A stretch of 64,000 nucleotides of DNA from Saposhnikovia divaricata (Eukaryota > Streptophyta > Magnoliopsida > Apiales > Apiaceae). The position numbers and the translations under genes were made by a program. The notes under the pieces were generated by a model. It saw nothing but the letters and a program-made list of their open reading frames with translations, did no database searches and had not been told where the DNA came from. The DNA is taken from positions 1,984,001 to 2,048,000 of the forward strand of contig CM071595.1 in the NCBI GenBank assembly GCA_036435485.1, read 5' to 3'. Of the stretch, positions 1 through 10,177 are shown in pieces. Within the stretch, counting starts at the first letter, position 1. Each line of letters starts with the position of its first letter.

Positions 1-730
1 AAAATATCCCGTGTACTAACCCCTTTGAGGATTATCCAAAAACCGAGTTTTGACTATATAAGCTCCGATACAGGTCTGAATTGTGTCAAATAAAATTTCG
101 TTGAATTCCAATAACCCATAGGAACAAAATATTTAAAAATATCAACAAAATGGTCCGACCCGATTTTTAACAATATCCCGTGTGCTAACCCCATTGAGAA
201 TTTTCTGAAAACCGAGTTTCGATCATATCAGCTCCGATTCCGGTCCGAACTGCGTCAAATAAAATTTTTTTGAATTCCAATAACCCATAGGAACAAAATA
301 TTTAAAAATATCCACAAAATGGTCCGACTCGATTTTTAACAATATCCCGTGTACTAACCCCTTTGAGGATTATCCAAAAACCTAGTTTTGACTATATAAG
401 CTCCGATACAGGTCTGAATTGTGTCAAATAAAATTTCGTTGAATTCCAATAACCCATAGGAACAAAATATTTAAAAATATCCACAAAATGGTCTGACCCG
501 ATTTTTAACAATATCCCGTGTACTAACCCCATTGAGAATTTTCCGAAAACCGAGTTTCGATCATATCAGCTCCGATTCCGGTCTGAATTGCGTCAAATAA
601 AATTTCGTTGAATTCCAATAACCCGTAGGAACAAAATATTTAAAAATATCCACAAAATGGTCCGACTCGATTTTTAACAATATCCCGTGTACTAACCCCT
701 TTGAGGATTATCCAAAAACCGAGTTTTGAC

Positions 731-738
731 TATATAAG
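731..738 (+). promoter_or_regulatory. TATA-like motif in class A monomers (representative)
   Basis: TATATAAG at monomer positions 53-60 matches the eukaryotic TATA-box pattern and is present only in class A, because B, C and D read TATATCAG or CATATCAG. The preceding monomer supplies CCAAT about 115 bp upstream. Every monomer also carries AATAAA (765-770 here), which resembles a polyadenylation signal. The motifs are visible; whether they drive transcription is unknown, and such short AT-rich motifs arise easily by chance. Confidence 0.25.
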
Positions 739-778
739 CTCCGATACAGGTTTGAATTGTGTCAAATAAAATTTCGTT

Positions 779-784
779 GAATTC
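779..784 (+). other. EcoRI site conserved once per monomer (representative)
   Basis: GAATTC lies at monomer positions 101-106 and is retained in almost every monomer. Exceptions I noticed are GTTAAATTCC near 7,029 and GTTGCATTCC near 56,798 and 59,333. An EcoRI digest should therefore give a strong 169-bp band with a weak ladder, a simple signature for finding this family in genomic DNA. Confidence 0.85.
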
Positions 785-804
785 CAATAACCCATAGGAA
801 CAAA

Positions 805-818
805 ATATTTAAAAATAT
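805..818 (+). other. AT-rich dyad (ATATTT-AA-AAATAT), one per A/C/D monomer
   Basis: Monomer positions 127-140 form a perfect 6-bp inverted repeat around a central AA; this copy lies in the class A monomer starting at 679. A-tracts at monomer positions 124-127, 133-137 and 145-148 follow each other at about one helical turn, which predicts a bend. Class B reads ATATGTAAAAATAT, so its dyad is broken. Short dyads are reported as a common property of centromeric satellites; any role here is inference. Confidence 0.7.
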
Positions 819-847
819 CAACAAAATGGTCCGACCCGATTTTTAAC

Positions 848-1016
848 AATATCCCGTGTACTAAACCCTTTGAGGATTATCCAAAAACCGAGTTTTGACT
901 ATATCAGCTCCGATTCAGGTCTGAATTACGTCAAATAAAATTTCGTTGAATTCCAATAACCCATAGGAACAAAATATGTAAAAATATCCTTAAAATGGTC
1001 CGACTCGATTTTTAAC
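848..1016 (+). repeat. Class B satellite monomer (representative)
   Basis: Class B shares TTTTGACTATAT with class A, but continues CAGCTCCGATTCAGG and has GCGTC (ACGTC in this left-compartment copy). Its 3' part is ATATGTAAAAATATCCTTAAAA followed by GACTCG, so the ATATTT/AAATAT dyad found in A, C and D is disrupted. The start often reads CTAAACCC. A subtype B' (first at 5578) has GTGTGCTAACC, CCGAATTTTGAC and GATTCATG. B is normally followed by class C. Confidence 0.88.
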
Positions 1017-1185
1017 AATATCCCGTGTACTAACCACTTTGAGGATTATCCGAAAACCGAGTTTCGTTCATATCAGCTCCGATTCAGGTCTGAATTGCGT
1101 CAAATAAAATTTCGTTGAATTCCAATAACCCATGGGAACAAAATATTTAAAAATATCCACAAAATGGTCCGACCCGATTTTTAAC
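1017..1185 (+). repeat. Class C satellite monomer (representative)
   Basis: Class C is recognised by CTAACCACTTTGAGG, ATTATCCGAAAACC, GAGTTTCGTTCATATCAG and GATTCAGG. The 3' part is usually ATATTTAAAAATATCCAC with GACCCG. In the left compartment class C carries CCCATGGG where most monomers have CCCATAGG. A variant C' has ACTTTCGTTC and is preceded by TTTTTAAACATATCC (for example near 9,630, 13,000 and 17,560). Class C normally follows B and precedes D. Confidence 0.88.
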
Positions 1186-1353
1186 AATATCCCGTGTACT
1201 AACCCCTTTGAGAATTTTCCGAAACCGAGTTCCGATCATATCAGCTCCGATTCCGGTCCGAACTGCGTCAAATAAAATTTTTTTGAATTCCAATAACCCA
1301 TAGGAACAAAATATTTAAAAATATCCACAAAATGTTCCGACTCGATTTTTAAC
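1186..1353 (+). repeat. Class D satellite monomer (representative, 168 bp)
   Basis: Class D is recognised by TTGAGAATTTTCCGAAAACC, GATCATATCAG and GATTCCGG, with GACTCG at the 3' end. This copy lacks one A in the GAAAACC run, so it is 168 bp, and it has the left-compartment features GTTCCGATC and a seven-T run before GAATTCC. A subtype D' (for example 172-340) has CCCCATTGAGAATTTTCTG. A hybrid D* with the front of D and the 3' half of B recurs at 33-39 kb. Confidence 0.88.
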
Positions 1354-4300
1354 AATATCCCGTGTACTAACCCCTTTGAGGATTATCCAAAAACCTAGTT
1401 TTGACTATATAAGCTCCGATACAGGTCTGGATTGTGTCAAATAAAATTTCGTTGAATTCCAATAACCCATAGGAACAAAATATTTAAAAATATCAACAAA
1501 ATGGTCCGACCCGATTTTTAACAATATCCCGTGTGCTAACCCCATTGAGAATTTTCTGAAAACCGAGTTTCGATCATATGAGCTCCGATTCCGGTCCGAA
1601 CTGCGTCAAATAAAATTTTTTTGAATTCCAATAACCCATAGGAACAAAATATTTAAAAATATCCACAAAATGGTCCGACTCGATTTTTAACAATATCCCG
1701 TGTACTAACCCCTTTGAGGATTATCCAAAAACCTAGTTTTGACTATATAAGCTCCGATACAGGTCTGAATTGTGTCAAATAAAATTTCGTTGAATTCCAA
1801 TAACCCATAGGAACAAAATATTTAAAAATATCCACAAAATGGTCTGACCCGATTTTTAACAATATCCCGTGTACTAACCCCATTGAGAATTTTCCGAAAA
1901 CCGAGTTTCGATCATATCAGCTCCGATTCCGGTCTGAATTGCGTCAAATAAAATTTCGTTGAATTCCAATAACCCATAGGAACAAAATATTTAAAAATAT
2001 CCACAAAATGGTCCGACTCGATTTTTAACAATATCCCGTGTACTAACCCCTTTGAGGATTATCCAAAAACCGAGTTTTGACTATATAAGCTCCGATACAG
2101 GTTTGAATTGTGTCAAATAAAATTTCGTTGAATTCCAATAACCCATAGGAACAAAATATTTAAAAATATCAACAAAATGGTCCGACCCGATTTTTAACAA
2201 TATCCCGTGTACTAAACCCTTTGAGGATTATCCAAAAACCGAGTTTTGACTATATCAGCTCCGATTCAGGTCTGAATTACGTCAAATAAAATTTCGTTGA
2301 ATTCCAATAACCCATAGGAACAAAATATGTAAAAATATCCTTAAAATGGTCCGACTCGATTTTTAACAATATCCCGTGTACTAACCACTTTGAGGATTAT
2401 CCGAAAACCGAGTTTCGTTCATATCAGCTCCGATTCAGGTATGAATTGCGTCAAATAAAATTTCGTTGAATTCCAATAACCCATGGGAACAAAATATTTA
2501 AAAATATCCACAAAATGGTCCGACCCGATTTTTAACAATATCCCGTGTACTAACCCCTTTGAGAATTTTCCGAAAACCGAGTTCCGATCATATCAGCTCC
2601 GATTCCGGTCCGAACTGCGTCAAATAAAATTTTTTTGAATTCCAATAACCCATAGGAACAAAATATTTAAAAATATCCACAAAATGTTCCGACTCGATTT
2701 TTAACAATATCCCGTGTACTAACCCCTTTGAGGATTATCCAAAAACCTAGTTTGACTATATAAGCTCCGATACAGGTCTGGATTGTGTCAAATAAAATTT
2801 CGTTGAATTCCAATAACCCATAGGAACAAAATATTTAAAAATATCAACAAAATGGTCCGACCCGATTTTTAACAATATCCCGTGTGCTAACCCCATTGAG
2901 AATTTTCTGAAAACCGAGTTTCGATCATATGAGCTCCGATTCCGGTCCGAACTGCGTCAAATAAAATTTTTTTGAATTCCAATAACCCATAGGAACAAAA
3001 TATTTAAAAATATCCACAAAATGGTCCGACTCGATTTTTAACAATATCCCGTGTACTAACCCCTTTGAGGATTATCCAAAAACCTAGTTTTGACTATATA
3101 AGCTCCGATACAGGTCTGAATTGTGTCAAATAAAATTTCGTTGAATTCCAATAACCCATAGGAACAAAATATTTAAAAATATCCACAAAATGGTCTGACC
3201 CGATTTTTAACAATATCCCGTGTACTAACCCCATTGAGAATTTTCCGAAAACCGAGTTTCGATCATATCAGCTCCGATTCCGGTCTGAATTGCGTCAAAT
3301 AAAATTTCGTTGAATTCCAATAACCCATAGGAACAAAATATTTAAAAATATCCACAAAATGGTCCGACTCGATTTTTAACAATATCCCGTGTACTAACCC
3401 CTTTGAGGATTATCCAAAAACCGAGTTTTGACTATATAAGCTCCGATACAGGTTTGAATTGTGTCAAATAAAATTTCGTTGAATTCCAATAACCCATAGG
3501 AACAAAATATTTAAAAATATCAACAAAATGGTCCGACCCGATTTTTAACAATATCCCGTGTACTAAACCCTTTGAGGATTATCCAAAAACCGAGTTTTGA
3601 CTATATCAGCTCCGATTCAGGTCTGAATTACGTCAAATAAAATTTCGTTGAATTCCAATAACCCATAGGAACAAAATATGTAAAAATATCCTTAAAATGG
3701 TCCGACTCGATTTTTAACAATATCCCGTGTACTAACCACTTTGAGGATTATCCGAAAACCGAGTTTCGTTCATATCAGCTCCGATTCAGGTATGAATTGC
3801 GTCAAATAAAATTTTGTTGAATTCCAATAACCCATGGGAACAAAATATTTAAAAATATCCACAAAATGGTCCGACCCGATTTTTAACAATATCCCGTGTA
3901 CTAACCCCTTTGAGAATTTTCCGAAAACCGAGTTCCGATCATATCAGCTCCGATTCCGGTCCGAACTGCGTCAAATAAAATTTTTTTGAATTCCAATAAC
4001 CCATAGGAACAAAATATTTAAAAATATCCACAAAATGTTCCGACTCGATTTTTAACAATATCCCGTGTACTAACCCCTTTGAGGATTATCCAAAAACCTA
4101 GTTTTGACTATATAAGCTCCGATATAGGTCTGGATTGTGTCAAATAAAATTTCGTTGAATTCCAATAACCCATAGGAACAAAATATTTAAAAATATCAAC
4201 AAAATGGTCCGACCCGATTTTTAACAATATCCCGTGTGCTAACCCCATTGAGAATTTTCTGAAAACCGAGTTTCGATCATATCAGCTCCGATTCCGGTCC

Positions 4301-5577
4301 GAACTGCGTCAAATAAAATTTTTTTGAATTCCAATAACCCATAGGAACAAAATATTTAAAAATATCCACAAAATGGTCCGACTCGATTTTTAACAATATC
4401 CCGTCTACTAACCCCTTTGAGGATTATCCAAAAACCTAGTTTTGACTATATAAGCTCCGATACAGGTCTGAATTGTGTCAAATAAAATTTCGTTGAATTC
4501 CAATAACCCATAGGAACAAAATATTTAAAAATATCCACAAAATGGTCTGACCCGATTTTTAACAATATCCCGTGTACTAACCCCATTGAGAATTTTCCGA
4601 AAACCGAGTTTCGATCATATCAGCTCCGATTCCGGTCTGAATTGCGTCAAATAAAATTTCGTTGAATTCCAATAACCCATAGGAACAAAATATTTAAAAA
4701 TATCCACAAAATGGTCCGACTCGATTTTTAACAATATCCCGTGTACTAACCCCTTTGAGGATTATCCAAAAACCGAGTTTTGACTATATAAGCTCCGATA
4801 CAGGTTTGAATTGTGTCAAATAAAATTTCGTTGAATTCCAATAACCCATAGGAACAAAATATTTAAAAATATCAACAAAATGGTCCGACCCGATTTTTAA
4901 CAATATCCCGTGTACTAAACCCTTTGAGGATTATCCAAAAACCGAGTTTTGACTATATCAGCTCCGATTCAGGTCTGAATTACGTCAAATAAAATTTCGT
5001 TGAATTCCAATAACCCATAGGAACAAAATATGTAAAAATATCCTTAAAATGGTCCGACTCGATTTTTAACAATATCCCGTGTACTAACCACTTTGAGGAT
5101 TATCCGAAAACCGAGTTTCGTTCATATCAGCTCCGATTCAGGTCTGAATTGCGTCAAATAAAATTTCGTTGAATTCCAATAACCCATGGGAACAAAATAT
5201 TTAAAAATATCCACAAAATGGTCCGACCCGATTTTTAACAATATCCCGTGTACTAACCCCTTTGAGAATTTTCCGAAAACCGAGTTCCGATCATATCAGC
5301 TCCGATTCCGGTCCGAACTGCGTCAAATAAAATTTTTTTGAATTCCAATAACCCATAGGAACAAAATATTTAAAAATATCCACAAAATGTTCCGACTCGA
5401 TTTTTAACAATATCCCGTGTACTAACCCCTTTGAGGATTATCCAAAAACCTAGTTTTGACTATATAAGCTCCGATACAGGTCTGAATTGTGTCAAATAAA
5501 ATTTCGTTGAATTCCAATAACCCATAGGAACAAAATATTTAAAAATATCAACAAAATGGTCCGACCCGATTTTTAAC

Positions 5578-7098
5578 AATATCCCGTGTGCTAACCCCTT
5601 TGAGGATTATCCAAAAACCGAATTTTGACTATATCAGCTCCGATTCATGTCTGAATTGCGTCAAATAAAATTTCGTTGAATTCCAATAACCCATAGGAAC
5701 AAAATATTTAAAAATATCCACAAAATGGTCCGACCCGATTTTTAACAATATCCCGTGTACTAACCCCATTGAGAATTTTCTGAAAACCGAGTTTCGATCA
5801 TATCAGCTCCGATTCCGGTCCGAACTGCGTCAAATAAAATTTTTTTGAATTCCAATAACCCATAGGAACAAAATATTTAAAAATATCCACAAAATGGTCC
5901 GACTCGATTTTTAACAATATCCCGTGTACTAACCCCTTTGAGGATTATCCAAAAACCTAGTTTTGACTATATAAGCTCCGATACAGGTCTGAATTGTGTC
6001 AAATAAAATTTCGTTGAATTCCAATAACCCATAGGAACAAAATATTTAAAAATATCCACAAAATGGTCTGACCCGATTTTTAACAATATCCCGTGTACTA
6101 ACCCCTTTGAGAATTTTCCGAAAACCGAGTTTCGATCATATCAGCTCCGATTCCGGTCTGAATTGCGTCAAATAAAATTTCGTTGAATTCCAATAACCCA
6201 TAGGAACAAAATATTTAAAAATATCCACAAAATGGTCCGACTCGATTTTTAACAATATCCCGTGTACTAACCCCTTTGAGGATTATCCAAAAACCGAGTT
6301 TTGACTATATAAGCTCCGATACAGGTCTGAATTGTGTCAAATAAAATTTCGTTGAATTCCAATAACCCATAGGAACAAAATATTTAAAAATATCAACAAA
6401 ATGGTCCGACCCGATTTTTAACAATATCCCGTGTACTAAACCCTTTGAGGATTATCCAAAAACCGAGTTTTGACTATATCAGCTCCGATTCAGGTCTGAA
6501 TTACGTCAAATAAAATTTCGTTGAATTCCAATAACCCATAGGAACAAAATATGTAAAAATATCCTTAAAATGGTCCGACTCGATTTTTAACAATATCCCG
6601 TGTACTAACCACTTTGAGGATTATCCGAAAACCGAGTTTCGTTCATATCAGCTCCGATTCAGGTCTGAATTGCGTCAAATAAAATTTCGTTGAATTCCAA
6701 TAACCCATGGGAACAAAATATTTAAAAATATCCACAAAATGGTCCGACCCGATTTTTAACAATATCCCGTGTACTAACCCCTTTGAGAATTTTCCGAAAA
6801 CCGAGTTCCGATCATATCAGCTCCGATTCCGGTCCGAACTGCGTCAAATAAAATTTTTTTGAATTCCAATAACCCATAGGAACAAAATATTTAAAAATAT
6901 CCACAAAATGTTCCGACTCGATTTTTAACAATATCCCGTGTACTAACCCCTTTGAGGATTATCCAAAAACCTAGTTTTGACTATATAAGCTCCGATACAG
7001 GTCTGAATTGTGTCAAATAAAATTTCGTTAAATTCCAATAACCCATAGGAACAAAATATTTAAAAATATCAACAAAATGGTCCGACCCGATTTTTAAC
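5578..7098 (+). repeat. 9-mer HOR unit, 1,521 bp
   Basis: The B' marker (CCGAATTTTGAC) has its diagnostic G at 5620 and again at 7141, exactly nine monomers apart. The order is B'-D'-A-D-A-B-C-D-A, which is the neighbouring 8-mer with one extra B' monomer. The extra monomer ends GACCCG, so it breaks the strict GACCCG/GACTCG alternation seen to the left. Confidence 0.88.
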
Positions 7099-8281
7099 AA
7101 TATCCCGTGTGCTAACCCCTTTGAGGATTATCCAAAAACCGAATTTTGACTATATCAGCTCCGATTCATGTCTGAATTGCGTCAAATAAAATTTCGTTGA
7201 ATTCCAATAACCCATGGGAACAAAATATTTAAAAATATCCACAAAATGGTCTGACCCGATTTTTAACAATATCCCGTGTACTAACCCCTTTGAGAATTTT
7301 CCGAAAACCGAGTTTCGATCATATCAGCTCCGATTCCGGTCTGAATTGCGTCAAATAAAATTTCGTTGAATTCCAATAACCCATAGGAACAAAATATTTA
7401 AAAATATCCACAAAATGGTCCGACTCGATTTTTAACAATATCCCGTGTACTAACCCCTTTGAGGATTATCCAAAAACCGAGTTTTGACTATATAAGCTCC
7501 GATACAGGTCTGAATTGTGTCAAATAAAATTTCGTTGAATTCCAATAACCCATAGGAACAAAATATTTAAAAATATCAACAAAATGGTCCGACCCGATTT
7601 TTAACAATATCCCGTGTACTAAACCCTTTGAGGATTATCCAAAAACCGAGTTTTGACTATATCAGCTCCGATTCAGGTCTGAATTACGTCAAATAAAATT
7701 TCGTTGAATTCCAATAACCCATAGGAACAAAATATGTAAAAATATCCTTAAAATGGTCCGACTCGATTTTTAACAATATCCCGTGTACTAACCACTTTGA
7801 GGATTATCCGAAAACCGAGTTTCGTTCATATCAGCTCCGATTCAGGTCTGAATTGCGTCAAATAAAATTTCGTTGAATTCCAATAACCCATGGGAACAAA
7901 ATATTTAAAAATATCCACAAAATGGTCCGACCCGATTTTTAACAATATCCCGTGTACTAACCCCTTTGAGAATTTTCCGAAAACCGAGTTCCGATCATAT
8001 CAGCTCCGATTCCGGTCCGAACTGCGTCAAATAAAATTTTTTTGAATTCCAATAACCCATAGGAACAAAATATTTAAAAATATCCACAAAATGTTCCGAC
8101 TCGATTTTTAACAATATCCCGTGTACTAACCCCTTTGAGGATTATCCAAAAACCTAGTTTTGACTATATAAGCTCCGATACAGGTCTGAATTGTGTCAAA
8201 TAAAATTTCGTTGAATTCCAATAACCCATAGGAACAAAATATTTAAAAATATCAACAAAATGGTCCGACCCGATTTTTAAC
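7099..8281 (+). repeat. 7-mer HOR unit, 1,183 bp, with hybrid first monomer
   Basis: The next B' marker is at 8324, seven monomers after 7141. Relative to the 9-mer on its left this unit lacks D' and A. Its first monomer begins as B' but ends with CCCATGGG and GGTCTGACCCG, features of other classes, and is followed directly by D. That is what a two-monomer deletion by unequal exchange, with conversion at the joint, would leave. Confidence 0.85.
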
Positions 8282-9420
8282 AATATCCCGTGTGCTAACC
8301 CCTTTGAGGATTATCCAAAAACCGAATTTTGACTATATCAGCTCCGATTCATGTCTGAATTGCGTCAAATAAAATTTCGTTGAATTCCAATAACCCATAG
8401 GAACAAAATATTTAAAAATATCCACAAAATGGTCCGACCCGATTTTTAACAATATCCCGTGTACTAACCCTATTGAGAATTTTCTGAAAACCGAGTTTCG
8501 ATCATATCAGCTCCGATTCCGGTCCGAACTGCGTCAAATAAAATTTTTTTGAATTCCAATAACCCATAGGAACAAAATATTTAAAAATATCCACAAAATG
8601 GTCCGACTCGATTTTTAACAATATCCCGTGTACTAACCCCTTTGAGGATTATCCAAAAACCTAGTTTTGACTATATAAGCTCCGATACAGGTCTGAATTG
8701 TGTCAAATAAAATTTCGTTGAATTCCAATAACCCATAGGAACAAAATATTTAAAAATATCAACAAAATGGCCCGACCCGATTTTTAACAATATCCCGTGT
8801 ACTAACCCCTTTGAGGATTATCCAAAAACCGAGTTTTGACTATATCAGCTCCGATTCAGGTCTGAATTGCGTCAAATAAAATTTCGTTGAATTCCAATAA
8901 CCCATAGGAACAAAATATGTAAAAATATCCTTAAAATGGTCTGACTCGATTTTTAACAATATCCCGTGTACTAACCACTTTGAGGATTATCCGAAAACCG
9001 AGTTTCGTTCATATCAGCTCCGATTCAGGTCTGAATTGCGTCAAATAAAATTTCGTTGAATTCCAATAACCCATAGGAACAAAATATTTAAAAATATCCA
9101 CAAAATGGTCCGACCCGATTTTTAACAATATCCCGTGTACTAACCCCTTTGAGAATTTTCCGAAAACCGAGTTTCGATCATATCAGCTCCGATTCCGGTC
9201 CGAACTGCGTCAAATAAAATTTTGTTGAATTCCAATAACCCATAGGAACAAAATATGTAAAAATATCCATAAAATGGTCCGACTCGATTTTTAACAATAT
9301 CCCGTGTACTAACCCCTTTGAGGATTATCCAAAAACCGAGTTTTGACTATATAAGCTCCGATACAGGTCTGAATTGTGTCAAATAAAATTTCGTTGAATT
9401 CCAATAACCCATAGGAACAA

Positions 9421-9430
9421 AATATCAACA
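9421..9430 (+). other. 10-bp deletion in the A-rich tract (first of six copies)
   Basis: AACAAAATATCAAC replaces the usual form in which two direct AAAATAT copies lie 10 bp apart, so one AAAATAT plus the 3-bp spacer has been lost. The same deletion, always next to GGTCCCACCC, occurs at 9,421, 12,788, 17,338, 23,910, 27,108 and 29,125. Slippage or recombination between the 7-bp direct repeats explains it. The shared neighbour mark implies one origin followed by copying. Confidence 0.9.
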
Positions 9431-10140
9431 AAATGGTCCCACCCGATTTTTAACAATATCCCGTGTACTAACCCCTTTGAGGATTATCCAAAAACCGAGT
9501 TTTGACTATATCAGCTCCGATTCAGGTCTGAATTGCGTCAAATAAAATTTCGTTGAATTCCAATAACCCATAGGAACAAAATATGTAAAAATATCCTTAA
9601 AATGGTCCGACTCGATTTTTAAACATATCCCGTGTACTAACCACTTTGAGGATTATCCGAAAACCGACTTTCGTTCATATCAGCTCCGATTCAGGTCTGA
9701 ATTGCGTCAAATAAAATTTCGTTGAATTCCAATAACCCATAGGAACAAAATATTTAAAAATATCCACAAAATGGTCTGACCCGATTTTTAACAATATCCT
9801 GTGTACTAACCCCTTTGAAAATTTTCCGAAAACCGACTTTCGATCATATCAGCTCCGATTCCGGTCTGAATTGCGTCAAATAAAATTTTGTTGAATTCCA
9901 ATAACCCATAGGAACAAAATATTTAAAAATATCCACAAAATGGTCCGACTCGATTTTTAAAAATATCCCGTGTACTAACCCCTTTGAGGATTATCCAAAA
10001 ACCGAGTTTTGACTATATAAGCTCCGATACAGGTCTGAATTGTGTCAAATAAAATTTCGTTGAATTCCAATAACCCATAGGAACAAAATATTTAAAAATA
10101 TCAACAAAATGGTCCGACCCGATTTTTAACAATATCCCGT

Positions 10141-10154
10141 GTGCTTACATTGAG
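10141..10154 (+). other. 3-bp-shorter junction GTGCTTACATTG (first of seven copies)
   Basis: GTGCTTACATTGAG replaces GTGCTAACCCCATTGAG in a D' monomer, a net loss of 3 bp. Copies begin at 10,141, 13,508, 18,058, 19,745, 21,432, 24,630 and 29,845 (the last reads GTGCTTAAATTG). It is confined to the left compartment and marks one lineage of D' monomers. Confidence 0.9.
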
Positions 10155-10177
10155 AATTTTCTGAAAACCGAGTTTCG

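Larger units (their letters stand above)
679..847 (+). repeat. Class A satellite monomer (representative)
   Basis: Class A is recognised by GAGTTTTGACTATATAAGCT in the centre, GATACAGG instead of GATTCAGG or GATTCCGG, TTGTGTC instead of TTGCGTC, and usually a 3' part with ATCAACAAAATGG followed by GACCCG. It is among the commonest classes and occurs in every HOR in the window. It is the only class carrying the TATA-like TATATAAG. A left-compartment subtype has CCTAG in place of CCGAG (for example 341-509), and several of these end in CCACAAAATGGTCTGACCCG. Class letters are my own labels. Confidence 0.9.
1..5577 (+). repeat. 8-mer HOR block, 1,351-1,352 bp unit, about 4.1 copies
   Basis: The order A-D'-A-D-A-B-C-D repeats. 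The CTAAACCC marker of the B monomer is at 861, 2212, 3563 and 4915, spacings of 1351, 1351 and 1352 bp. The two short units each lack one base: one A near 1,221 and one T near 2,752. Monomers ending GACCCG and GACTCG alternate strictly here, so the unit can be seen as dimers (A or C, then B or D). The period stops at 5578, where a B' monomer replaces D'. Confidence 0.93.
6811..10177 (+). repeat. 20-mer segment, copy 1 (3,367 bp)
   Basis: This segment recurs immediately downstream at an offset of 3,367 bp, which is 20 x 169 minus 13. The 13 bp are the 10-bp and 3-bp deletions near 9,421 and 10,141, found again at 12,788 and 13,508. By eye I saw only a few differences between copies: GTTAAATTCC near 7,029, GGTCCG/GGTCTG near 8,523 versus 11,890, and GATTATCC/GATAATCC near 7,463 versus 10,830. 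It overlaps the end of the 9-mer and includes the 7-mer unit. Ends are accurate to tens of bases. Confidence 0.85.

Noticed and set aside
9421..9430. Telomere-like or microsatellite tracts inside the A-rich segment.
   Set aside because: The A-rich stretch is part of the monomer and shows only a 7-bp direct repeat; there is no simple repeat run or telomeric hexamer or heptamer array.
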